A stretch of 50,823 bases of DNA from an uncultured Lachnospiraceae bacterium (GTDB taxonomy: Bacteria; Bacillota; Clostridia; Lachnospirales; Lachnospiraceae): positions 1 to 50,823 of the forward strand of contig CANQPJ010000014.1 in the NCBI GenBank assembly GCA_947625755.1. Direction: 5' to 3'. Made by a program: the position numbers and the translations under genes. Positions 43,378 to 50,823 of this stretch are shown here, one piece after another (position 1 is the stretch's first letter; every line of letters begins with the position of its first letter). A model generated the notes under the pieces. It was given only the letters and a program-made list of their open reading frames with translations, did not search any database and was not told where the DNA came from.

Positions 43378-44316
43378 ATGAAAATTAAATTTGTATCTTT
43401 GGCATTAGTGGTGGCTCTTATTTTTTCCGGATGCTCTATAGACGTCGGAATGGTTATTCAGTCTGACAAAAAACTCACGATGTCAATGCAGATGGATATT
43501 GAAAAGGATGCTTTTGATCAGGTAATGGCGCAATCCGGCGAAAATCAGGCAGAGATGAATGAGATTTTAAAACAGATGAGTGTTGTTACCATTGATGGAA
43601 AACAGTACTATGAATTAAAGGAAGCAGAGGGTGTGCAGACAAAGGAAATAATGTCTGCCTACGAAGAAATAGGGCAAAAATGTTATATTACTAAAAATAC
43701 TTTCTATCTGAAAGCAGAAGTCCCCAAAAACGGAGACAGTCTGTCGGGCATGATAAGTCCGGGAGAACTGAATGAATTGACAGGTGGTGCGCTTTCTTCG
43801 ATAAATTTATCTGATATGAAAGAAACATTTACCATAGAATTTCCAAAAAAGGTTGTCTCTACTACAGGGGTGATAGATGCAAAAAATCCGCAAAAAGTTG
43901 TTTTCCATGTTCCGAATAATCCGAAGGTAACTTCGTTTACCATGTTTGCCACGACAGATTCCAAGATAACAATCAAGTCGGTACAGAATCTGATAAAACA
44001 ATCAAGTAAGATAAAACGCCCTGTGATTAAGTCCGTGAAGGCAGGAAAAGTAAAAAAGAAATCAAAGTATGCTTCCGCAACGGTAAAACTCAAAAAAATC
44101 AAGGATGCACGGAAATATTATGTAGAATACTCAACAAAACGTTCCTTTGCGGGTAAATTTGCTGAAGTATCTTCTAAAAAAACAACAATTAAATTAAAAA
44201 AACTGAAGAAAAACAAGAAATATTTTATTCGTGTTTATGCAGATAAGAAAGACTATAAAGGGGAAATTGTTATCAGTAAAGCCTCAAAAATAAAGAAAGT
44301 AAAAACGAAAAAATAA
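43378..44316 (+). CDS. Lipoprotein with LppM-like and Lys-rich Fn3-like domains
   Basis: A predicted surface lipoprotein of 312 residues. The signal peptide ends in IFSGC, lipidating C19. Residues about 20-195 resemble the LppM-type domain (SIDVGMVIQSDKKLTMSMQM near the start). Residues about 215-312 are an extremely Lys-rich Fn3-like domain (KKLKKNKKYFIRVYADKKDY), a form common in Lachnospiraceae surface proteins. AAGGAGG lies well placed before the ATG. It follows the leuA-AraC gene by 42 bases without a clear terminator, so it may be partly read from the T-box transcript; a functional link is not evident. Function unknown. Confidence 0.82.
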   Translation: MKIKFVSLALVVALIFSGCSIDVGMVIQSDKKLTMSMQMDIEKDAFDQVMAQSGENQAEMNEILKQMSVVTIDGKQYYELKEAEGVQTKEIMSAYEEIGQKCYITKNTFYLKAEVPKNGDSLSGMISPGELNELTGGALSSINLSDMKETFTIEFPKKVVSTTGVIDAKNPQKVVFHVPNNPKVTSFTMFATTDSKITIKSVQNLIKQSSKIKRPVIKSVKAGKVKKKSKYASATVKLKKIKDARKYYVEYSTKRSFAGKFAEVSSKKTTIKLKKLKKNKKYFIRVYADKKDYKGEIVISKASKIKKVKTKK

Positions 44317-44379
44317 CTTTAGGTGCCGTCGATAGGCGGTCAGCCGGAATATCATTTTTTCAAAATAACCGCTATACTG

Positions 44380-44408
44380 TTGACAATTTATGAAAACAAT
44401 AGTAAGTT
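44380..44408 (+). promoter_or_regulatory. Promoter of the metK riboswitch transcript
   Basis: TTGACA (44380-44385), 17 bp, weak -10 TAAGTT (44403-44408). The predicted start falls at about the first base of riboswitch helix P1. Confidence 0.5.
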
Positions 44409-44416
44409 AATTATGA

Positions 44417-44568
44417 CTCTTATTCAGAGTGGTGGAGGTACAAGGACCGATGAAGCCACGGCAACCCCGACAAGTGTCAGGAAGGTGCCCGCCTGAGCGA
44501 GTGAATCGATCAATAAGAGGACTTAATACATTGAAACTAAGTCCACATATTGATGTGGACTTTTTTTT
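44417..44568 (+). promoter_or_regulatory. SAM-I (S-box) riboswitch with terminator
   Basis: P1 pairs CTCTTATT (44417-44424) with AATAAGAG (44512-44519). The core is canonical: AGAGTGGTGGAGGTACAAGG, CCGATGAAGCCACGGCAACC and AAGGTGC. Past it GGACTTA and TAAGTCC form an antiterminator-like helix (44519-44544), which competes with the terminator stem 44539-44548 / 44553-44562 followed by eight T. High S-adenosylmethionine should stop transcription of metK. Confidence 0.96.
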
Positions 44569-44632
44569 CGGGTAATGAGCGGAAACATTCATATACCTGA
44601 ATCTTTGATTTATTTCCAGAGAGGAGTTTGTT

Positions 44633-45823
44633 ATGGAAAAGAGATTGTTTACTTCAGAATCAGTGACCGAGGGACATCCGGACAAAATGTGCGACCAGAT
44701 TTCTGATGCTATTTTGGATGAACTGATGCGGCAGGATCCGAATAGCCGTGTGGCATGTGAGACAGCTATCACGACCGGGCTGGTTCTGGTTATGGGTGAA
44801 ATCAGTACGGAAGGATATGTAGATATTCAGAAAATTGTGCGTGATACAATCCGTGAAATCGGATATGACAGAGCAAAGTATGGATTTGACTGTGATACCT
44901 GTGGTGTAATTACTGCGCTGGACGAGCAATCAGAAGATATTGCACTCGGTGTAGATAAGGCGATGGAAGCAAAAGAGCATCAAATGGATGAAGATGAGAT
45001 TGATGAGATTGGCGCCGGAGACCAGGGCATGATGTTTGGTTATGCCACGGATGAGACGGAGGAACTGATGCCTTATCCGATTGCGCTTGCGCATAAATTG
45101 GCAAAAAAACTGTCGGCGGTTCGGAAAAACGGAACACTGCCGTATCTGCGTCCTGACGGAAAAAGTCAGGTAACTGTGGAGTATGATGAGGAGGGCAGAC
45201 CTTCCCGAATTGATGCGGTTGTAATTTCCACCCAACATAATCCGGAGGTAACACAGGAACAAATCCATGAGGATATTCGCAGAGAAGTCATTGATGCAGT
45301 GATTCCGCAGACCATGACAGATGAAAATACAAAATATTTTATTAATCCGACCGGACGTTTTGTCATTGGCGGTCCTCAAGGGGATTCAGGACTTACCGGA
45401 CGAAAGATTATTGTAGATACTTACGGTGGATATGCAAGACATGGCGGCGGTGCATTTTCCGGAAAGGATTGTACCAAGGTAGACCGTTCCGCAGCTTATG
45501 CAGCCCGGTATGTGGCAAAAAATATTGTTGCGGCAGGTCTTGCAAAAAAATGCGAAATTCAATTATCCTATGCCATTGGAGTGGCGCATCCGACCTCCAT
45601 TATGGCAGATACTTTCGGCACCGGTAAAGTAAGTGATGAAAAACTGGTAGATATTATCAGAAAGCGTTTTGACCTCCGCCCGGCAGGTATTATTAAGATG
45701 CTTGACCTTCGCAGACCGATTTACAAACAGACTGCAGCATATGGACATTTTGGAAGAACTGACGTTGACCTGCCATGGGAGAAGACAGATAAAGCAGACG
45801 AGCTGAAGAAATATTTGGCATAA
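44633..45823 (+). CDS. metK: S-adenosylmethionine synthetase
   Basis: Makes S-adenosylmethionine from methionine and ATP. 396 residues, normal length. Family marks are [20 protein letters not shown] near the start, the [12 protein letters not shown] loop, and [18 protein letters not shown]. The later GGGAFSGKD motif is intact. GAGAGGAG precedes the ATG. It lies behind the SAM-I riboswitch, so the product feeds back on its own expression. Its stop is 14 bases from the stop of the convergent pyridoxal kinase gene, with no terminator between. Confidence 0.97.
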   Translation: MEKRLFTSESVTEGHPDKMCDQISDAILDELMRQDPNSRVACETAITTGLVLVMGEISTEGYVDIQKIVRDTIREIGYDRAKYGFDCDTCGVITALDEQSEDIALGVDKAMEAKEHQMDEDEIDEIGAGDQGMMFGYATDETEELMPYPIALAHKLAKKLSAVRKNGTLPYLRPDGKSQVTVEYDEEGRPSRIDAVVISTQHNPEVTQEQIHEDIRREVIDAVIPQTMTDENTKYFINPTGRFVIGGPQGDSGLTGRKIIVDTYGGYARHGGGAFSGKDCTKVDRSAAYAARYVAKNIVAAGLAKKCEIQLSYAIGVAHPTSIMADTFGTGKVSDEKLVDIIRKRFDLRPAGIIKMLDLRRPIYKQTAAYGHFGRTDVDLPWEKTDKADELKKYLA

Positions 45824-45837
45824 ATACTTTGCAGGTT

Positions 45838-46680
45838 TTATACCGTCTTCCCGACAAGTTTCAAAAGATACGGTATTTCTGCTTCAAAGTTTACTGCATA
45901 GTTAATGTGGTTCGGGTCTTCATAAGTATTTTTAATACAGGCGCAGGTATAATCGGCAGCGATTTTTAAGGCGTCAAATATTGAAAAATCATTCATCAGT
46001 GCACCGGTGAGTGCACTGGCGAAAACATCTCCGGTTCCATGAGATTTCATAGGAACCTTTTCCGTATAATACTCAAAGAAATTTTTTGTTTTGGTGTTGT
46101 ATCCCATAAAACCAAAATGATTATCTTCGAATGTCACACCTGTGATGACAACTGTTTCTGCGCCCAAAGAAGCTAAATCCAGCAGGAGTTTTTTAATTTC
46201 TTCCGGAGAGGCTTCTTCTCCTATATATTCTTTTCCCAGCATGAAACATGCTTCTGAAATATTGGGAAGAATAATATCTGCATTGGAACAAAGTTCTGCC
46301 ATTTCTAGGGCAAAGTCAGAAGTAAATCCTGTATAAAGTTTACCATTATCTGCCATGGCAGGATCTACAATAATGTAGTTATTTTCATTCTTAAATGTGT
46401 GGAAATAATCAGTTACAATGCGAATCTGCTCTTTGGAACCAAGATAACCTGTATAAATTGCATCAAAGGTAAACCCTTCATTTACCCAGTGATTTTTAAT
46501 CCCATTCATATCCTCTGTCAAATCTCTAAACGTGAAATTATTGAACATGGTGTGTGTGGACAGCACAGCTGTTGGAACAATGGATGTCTCCACGCCCATA
46601 GCAGAAATAATGGGCAATGCCACAGTCAGAGAGCATTTACCAATGCATGATAAGTCCTGAATACTTAAAACCCGTTTCAT
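45838..46680 (-). CDS. Pyridoxal/pyridoxamine kinase
   Basis: A vitamin B6 salvage kinase, PdxK/PdxY type of the ribokinase family, 280 residues. It opens KRVLSIQDLSCIGKCSLTVA, typical for the pyridoxal kinase group, and the catalytic anion hole HGTGDVFASALTG has D218 as base. It also has a YTGYLGS and VDPAMADNG motif of PLP kinases. CGGAGGT precedes the ATG. The PdxR/MocR-type regulator gene is divergent 163 bases away, which strongly supports a role in B6 salvage. Confidence 0.92.
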   Translation of the reverse strand: MKRVLSIQDLSCIGKCSLTVALPIISAMGVETSIVPTAVLSTHTMFNNFTFRDLTEDMNGIKNHWVNEGFTFDAIYTGYLGSKEQIRIVTDYFHTFKNENNYIIVDPAMADNGKLYTGFTSDFALEMAELCSNADIILPNISEACFMLGKEYIGEEASPEEIKKLLLDLASLGAETVVITGVTFEDNHFGFMGYNTKTKNFFEYYTEKVPMKSHGTGDVFASALTGALMNDFSIFDALKIAADYTCACIKNTYEDPNHINYAVNFEAEIPYLLKLVGKTV

Positions 46681-46702
46681 AGTAACCTCCGGTAAAAATA
46701 AA

Positions 46703-46790
46703 ATTATGTATTTTACATAATAGATAAAATAAAGTATAATTCCTGTATGGTATTATTAATATTGCCATAATGGAAATATAATATAATACC
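46703..46790. promoter_or_regulatory. Divergent operator region between pyridoxal kinase and PdxR-type genes
   Basis: A perfect inverted repeat ATTATGTA-TTT-TACATAAT covers 46703-46721. An imperfect palindrome TATGG...CCATA spans 46746-46769 around TATTAATA. GGTATTAT (46749) and ATAATACC (46783) form a further 8-bp inverted pair. TATAAT boxes for the regulator gene lie at 46777 and 46782, and TATACT (minus strand) near 46735 serves the kinase. These are the best candidate sites for the adjacent regulator. Confidence 0.6.
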
Positions 46791-46843
46791 AGATAACAAC
46801 AGTTAAAATATGTCTGATATACATTCGGAAAAAGGGGAACATT

Positions 46844-48289
46844 ATGCTGACATATGATTTTGAAAATAAGGGAAAACAGTCCCTATATGAGTATTTATAT
46901 AACTGCATCAAAAAAGATATATTATCAGGAAAAATCAAAGCAGGTGAAAAGCTGCCTTCCAAACGTGAGATGGCAAGAAATCATAACATTAGTGTCATTA
47001 CGGTTGAAAATGCGTATGCGCAGCTTATTGTGGAAGGATATATTTTCACACAGGAAAAGAAAGGGTATTTTGCGAGTGAAATCAGTGAGCAATATATGAA
47101 TGCAGATTTATATGATAAGATGCATACAAAAAACCATTGCATAAAACCGGAACATTCATTGCATGATAAGATTGGCAGGAATCAGGGAATAAATAAGAAT
47201 AGAGACTGGTTGGTGGATTTTAATTCCAATCATATAATGTATGACAGTTTTCCTTTTGCTACATGGTCCAGAATTATGCGGAGGACATTGCTGGATAAAG
47301 AAAATTCGTTTTTGGTCAGCCCGGCGCCAAATGGTGTTTGGGAATTAAGAGAAGCAATCGCAAACCATCTGTCCCAGTTTAGGGGAATGAGTATTAATGT
47401 AAATAATATTATTGTAGGTGCCGGAACAGAATATCTCTACAGTATTATTGTGCAGCTTCTCGGAAACGATAGCGTTATTGCAGTGGAGGATCCCGGTTAT
47501 CAGAAAATCAGTAAAGTATATGAGAGCAATGGGATAAAATGTCTGCATCTTCCGATTGATCAGTCGGGAATCCGGACAGAAGCCCTGGTAGGGAAGAAGA
47601 TAGACGCAGTGCACATTTCTCCATCGCATCATTTTCCAACAGGACGTGTGATGCCTGTCTCCCGGAGACAGCATTTATTAAACTGGGCAAGAGAAAATCA
47701 CGGATTTATTATAGAAGATGATTATGATAGTGAGTTTCGGTTTTCCGGACGCCCGATACCGGCTATGGCAGGAATGGACAGCAATCATGTGATTTACATG
47801 AATACATTTTCAAAAACGCTGGCGCCTTCTATCCGTATTGCATATATGGTGCTTCCGGATGAATTGATGGAGAAATATAGAAAAAGGTTAAATTTTTATT
47901 CCGGCACAGTTTCCAGTTTTGAGCAATACACATTGGCAAATTTTATTTTGGAAGGTTATTATGAGAGACACATTAACCGAATGAGAAATTACTATCGGGA
48001 TTACCGGAATACAATTATCAGTGCCATTAAGCAGTCTCCCATAGATTCAAAGGTGACCATTGAAGAAGACAATGCCGGACTTCATTTTATTTTGGGAATT
48101 AATAAAGAAATAGATGACGAAAAGTTTAAGCAGATTTTAAGAAATCACAACATAAATATTTCCAGTGTGTCGGATTATTGTTATAATGTATTGGAAGAAT
48201 TTAATCATAAATTCATTATTAATTATTCGGCGGTAACAAAGGATAAGCTGACAAAAGCATTGGAAATTATGGATAATGCATTAAAATAA
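46844..48289 (+). CDS. MocR/PdxR-family transcriptional regulator
   Basis: A GntR winged-helix domain joined to an aminotransferase-like PLP-binding domain, 481 residues. Residues about 10-80 form the DNA-binding part (ILSGKIKAGEKLPSKREMAR, ISVITVENAYAQLIVEGYI). The PLP lysine is K324 in NTFSKTLAPSIRIAYMVLP, with IIEDDYDSEFRF upstream. Members of the PdxR group sense PLP and regulate B6 synthesis or salvage genes. The divergent pyridoxal kinase gene is the obvious target. The ATG follows GGGGAA. The opening LTYDFENKGKQSLYEYLYNCIKKDI is typical. Confidence 0.92.
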   Translation: MLTYDFENKGKQSLYEYLYNCIKKDILSGKIKAGEKLPSKREMARNHNISVITVENAYAQLIVEGYIFTQEKKGYFASEISEQYMNADLYDKMHTKNHCIKPEHSLHDKIGRNQGINKNRDWLVDFNSNHIMYDSFPFATWSRIMRRTLLDKENSFLVSPAPNGVWELREAIANHLSQFRGMSINVNNIIVGAGTEYLYSIIVQLLGNDSVIAVEDPGYQKISKVYESNGIKCLHLPIDQSGIRTEALVGKKIDAVHISPSHHFPTGRVMPVSRRQHLLNWARENHGFIIEDDYDSEFRFSGRPIPAMAGMDSNHVIYMNTFSKTLAPSIRIAYMVLPDELMEKYRKRLNFYSGTVSSFEQYTLANFILEGYYERHINRMRNYYRDYRNTIISAIKQSPIDSKVTIEEDNAGLHFILGINKEIDDEKFKQILRNHNINISSVSDYCYNVLEEFNHKFIINYSAVTKDKLTKALEIMDNALK

Positions 48290-48314
48290 AAATAGAAACA
48301 GGCAGGAACAAATA

Positions 48315-49685
48315 TTGTACAGTTATCAGGGAACAAAAAAATTTAAAATTAATATACCAAAGTCGGTAAGGATGATTATTGGTCTTTTGGAACAGCATGG
48401 TTATGAAGCATTTGCAGTAGGCGGCTGCGTCAGGGATACCATATTGGGAAGAAAACCACAGGACTGGGATATAACTACATCTGCGCTGCCACGCCAGGTA
48501 AAGGAAATTTTTCACCGAACCATAGATACCGGGATACAGCATGGAACAGTTACCGTGATGCTGAAGGGAGTGGGTTACGAGGTAACCACATATAGAATCG
48601 ATGGAAAATACAATGACAGTCGCCATCCTGACAGTGTGGAATTTACTGCAGATTTGATTGACGATTTAAAACGTAGAGATTTTACCATTAATGCTATGGC
48701 ATACAACCCTGTGGTAGGATTGGTTGATGCTTTTGACGGTATGGGAGATATAGAAAGAAAACGGATTCAGTGTGTGGGAGATGCGGGAGAACGTTTTAAA
48801 GAGGACGCACTTCGTATTCTCCGTGCAGTCCGGTTTTCAGCCCAGCTGGGATTTGATATTGAAGAACAGACGATGACAGCAATTAGAAAAATGGCTTCTA
48901 CTCTCGAAAATATCAGCGCTGAACGGATACATGTGGAATTAGAAAAAATAATCATGTCAGATCATCCAAACAAATTGATTACAGCTTACAATTTGGGAAT
49001 TACAAAAGTCATACTTCCGGAATTTGACCGAATGATGGAATGTCCGCAAAATACACCGTATCATATGTATAATGTTGGAGAGCACACCATTAAAGTAATG
49101 GAAAATGTACCTGCAACAAAAGAAATGAGATGGGCGGCACTGCTTCATGATGTCGGGAAACCGGATTCTATTACATACGATAAAAACGATGCCGGCAGAA
49201 TGCATTTTTATGGGCATGCCCACGTGGGAGCCGAAATAGCATTGTCCGTTCTCCGGAGATTGAAATTAGATAACAAAACAATTAAAATTGTCACGAGACT
49301 GGTGGAATGTCATGACGACAGACCGGCATCAAAGGGAATGAAGCCGGCAAACATCAGAAGAAGCGTCCATAAAATAGGCAAAGATATTTATGAACAATAT
49401 CTGCAATTAGCTTACGCTGATTTTCAGGGAAAAAGCGATTACGGAAAAGAGAAAGGGTATGATGGATATTTATATGCAAAAGGGCAGTATCGCTACATTT
49501 TAGATAACAATATATGTACCAGTAAAGAAGAATTAGAAATTTCAGGCAAGGACTTAATTGCGGCAGGATGCGACACAGGTTCTATTATTGGTGATATTTT
49601 GAAAGAATTGCTGCAAAAGGTATTGGAGGAACCGGAATTAAATCATAAAGAGAAGTTGTTAGACATCGCAAAGACAATGTTCTAA
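48315..49685 (+). CDS. cca: CCA tRNA nucleotidyltransferase
   Basis: Adds or repairs the 3' CCA of tRNAs. 456 residues with a class II nucleotidyltransferase head: GGCVRD (36-41), metal-binding D50 and D52 in DWDI, RRDFTINAMAY, and EDALRILRAVRFSAQLGF. An HD domain follows (LLHDVGKPDSITYDK), as in many Firmicutes. The start is a TTG with a moderate GGCAGG site; a first ATG would cut into the fold. It starts 25 bases after the regulator gene. Confidence 0.93.
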   Translation: MYSYQGTKKFKINIPKSVRMIIGLLEQHGYEAFAVGGCVRDTILGRKPQDWDITTSALPRQVKEIFHRTIDTGIQHGTVTVMLKGVGYEVTTYRIDGKYNDSRHPDSVEFTADLIDDLKRRDFTINAMAYNPVVGLVDAFDGMGDIERKRIQCVGDAGERFKEDALRILRAVRFSAQLGFDIEEQTMTAIRKMASTLENISAERIHVELEKIIMSDHPNKLITAYNLGITKVILPEFDRMMECPQNTPYHMYNVGEHTIKVMENVPATKEMRWAALLHDVGKPDSITYDKNDAGRMHFYGHAHVGAEIALSVLRRLKLDNKTIKIVTRLVECHDDRPASKGMKPANIRRSVHKIGKDIYEQYLQLAYADFQGKSDYGKEKGYDGYLYAKGQYRYILDNNICTSKEELEISGKDLIAAGCDTGSIIGDILKELLQKVLEEPELNHKEKLLDIAKTMF

Positions 49686-49741
49686 TCTGAATATTCTCTT
49701 CATATTTTAGAATAATGCAAGTAAGGTATGGAGGGGATACA

Positions 49742-50722
49742 ATGAATGAAAAATCATTAACTGTTTTAGAACAGTATGAGTTGAATATCAAAGGCACTTA
49801 CAGGTCAAAAGGAAATTACGGCTGTATCACGGATGAGGGAAAATACATTTTACAGGAGTACAACCATAGTGATGAAAAGATGAAGACCATGAGTGTCTTT
49901 TATGATTTTTTGGAAAAGAATCATTTTGTTACAGACAGTGTTGTGGCAAATAAAGAGGGAAAGTATGTAACGATAAGCGAGGACGGCTATGCATATATAT
50001 TAAAAAAATGGTTTGATGCAGAGGATTGCAGCAACAACAATAAAAGACAGTTGTTACTGGCTGTAGAAAATTTGGCAAAGTTTCATAAATTGACGGAGAA
50101 TACTGTTGGTTTATTTCATGAGGGAGAATTTCATCCCGGTAAAAACATGCGGGAAGTGTTCAGCCGGCACAGTGCAGAAATTCTCAGGATTAAAAATTAT
50201 ATAAAAAAAAGAAAAAATAAGAATTATTTTGAAATGTCTCTCCATAATATTATCGAAGAATATTATGCACAAGCAATCGATGCAATAAGGCTGTTGGAAC
50301 AGTCGGCATATATGGAAATTTATGAAGAAAGTATAGAAAATAAGACAATTAATTATGGCTGCTACAACTATCATAATATTTTATTTCGTAACGACCAGGT
50401 TATTATGATAAATATGTTAAAGTTAAATTATGCCCCGGCAGTGCAGGATTTATATGATTTTTTGAGAAAAGTTATGGAAAAAAATAATTGGGATATTGGA
50501 CTTGGCAGCGACCTGTTGGAAGAGTATGGGAAAAACAGACCGGTTTCCGTAAGAGAATTCGAGGTATTAAAAGCATTACTCAGCTATCCGGAAAAGTTTT
50601 GGAAAATTATAAATTATTACTATAATTCTAATAAAGCATGGTATTCTGAAAAAAATGAAGATAAATTGAAACAGTTCAGAAAACAGGAAAAATTAAGGTG
50701 GAAATTTATTGACAATATGTAG
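49742..50722 (+). CDS. CotS-family protein, kinase-fold relative with missing catalytic residues
   Basis: A 326-residue protein of the CotS/YsxE group, spore-coat relatives of aminoglycoside phosphotransferases. It starts MNEKSLTVLEQYEL; a C-terminal signature QDLYDFLRKVMEKNNWDIGL is typical. Where active enzymes have HGDxHxxN it reads YGCYNYHNILF, and the later metal-binding Asp motif is replaced by INMLKLN, so catalysis looks lost. The ATG at 49742 follows GGAGGGG by five bases. It implies that the organism makes, or descends from cells that made, endospores. It follows cca by 56 bases. Confidence 0.82.
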   Translation: MNEKSLTVLEQYELNIKGTYRSKGNYGCITDEGKYILQEYNHSDEKMKTMSVFYDFLEKNHFVTDSVVANKEGKYVTISEDGYAYILKKWFDAEDCSNNNKRQLLLAVENLAKFHKLTENTVGLFHEGEFHPGKNMREVFSRHSAEILRIKNYIKKRKNKNYFEMSLHNIIEEYYAQAIDAIRLLEQSAYMEIYEESIENKTINYGCYNYHNILFRNDQVIMINMLKLNYAPAVQDLYDFLRKVMEKNNWDIGLGSDLLEEYGKNRPVSVREFEVLKALLSYPEKFWKIINYYYNSNKAWYSEKNEDKLKQFRKQEKLRWKFIDNM

Positions 50723-50823
50723 AAAATGGAAAAAAATTACAATAAAGCTGACTTGTAAAAGTAAATTCCGTGTGAAAGATTAAATTCCACTTACGTTAAA
50801 AAAACAGTTGAAATTTCTAAATT
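50723..50823 (+). other. AT-rich 3' flank
   Basis: The last 101 bases contain two copies of AAATTCC but no gene, clear terminator or promoter that I can support. Confidence 0.4.

Overview
The window comes from a low-GC Gram-positive chromosome. Its content points to a spore-forming gut Clostridium relative, most likely Lachnospiraceae: CotH- and CotS-type proteins, Bacillus/Clostridium gene order around the SRP RNA, MecA, a T-box leader, an S-box riboswitch, a beta-glucuronidase with the gut-type NxK motif, and a shared-ATPase style maltodextrin importer. I cannot name the genus from the sequence alone. There is no prophage, insertion sequence, tRNA, rRNA or CRISPR array that I can see.

Layout. 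1-6418: two large exported proteins, the 3' part of a CotH-kinase/discoidin protein and a beta-1,3-glucanase (GH64) with CBM56, Fn3-like and beta/gamma-crystallin modules. 6606-11674: dnaE, a SpoU-type RNA methyltransferase and, convergent, mecA. 11881-24061: a structured RNA leader and a GH18 SH3 lipoprotein, then the classical tadA - SRP RNA - dnaX - ebfC - recR block, interrupted between the SRP RNA and dnaX by a MATE pump and a Phd/RelE-type toxin-antitoxin pair. It continues into an 893-residue TPR/acidic/P-loop protein of unknown role and a split transketolase. 24187-26216: an ammonium transporter fused to a PII domain behind a leader terminator. 26228-26690: an array of seven about 74-bp palindromic repeats. 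26746-32172: a maltodextrin-type ABC importer (binding protein and two permeases), malQ and a YesL-like protein.

32177-39011: a sigma-70-like protein that ends before region 4 (minus strand), a membrane-anchored unknown, a flavin reductase, DNA polymerase IV, shikimate kinase, an M23 peptidase and murA. 39066-40951: beta-glucuronidase behind a promoter with a palindrome over its -10. 41061-44316: a leucine-type T-box leader controlling a 2-isopropylmalate synthase fused to a complete AraC-type DNA-binding domain, then a lipoprotein. 44380-45823: SAM-I riboswitch and metK. 45838-48289: divergent pyridoxal kinase and PdxR/MocR-type regulator. 48315-50722: CCA-adding enzyme and a CotS-family protein without recognisable kinase residues.

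Together the genes cover polysaccharide and glucuronide use, nitrogen and amino-acid sensing by three leader RNAs, DNA replication and repair, and cell-wall synthesis. The observations most worth following are the enzyme-regulator fusion for leucine synthesis, the 74-bp palindromic array with an apparent 148-bp dimer order, the sigma-like protein lacking region 4, the unassigned structured leader near 11.9-12.04 kb, and the TPR/P-loop protein in the recombination cluster.
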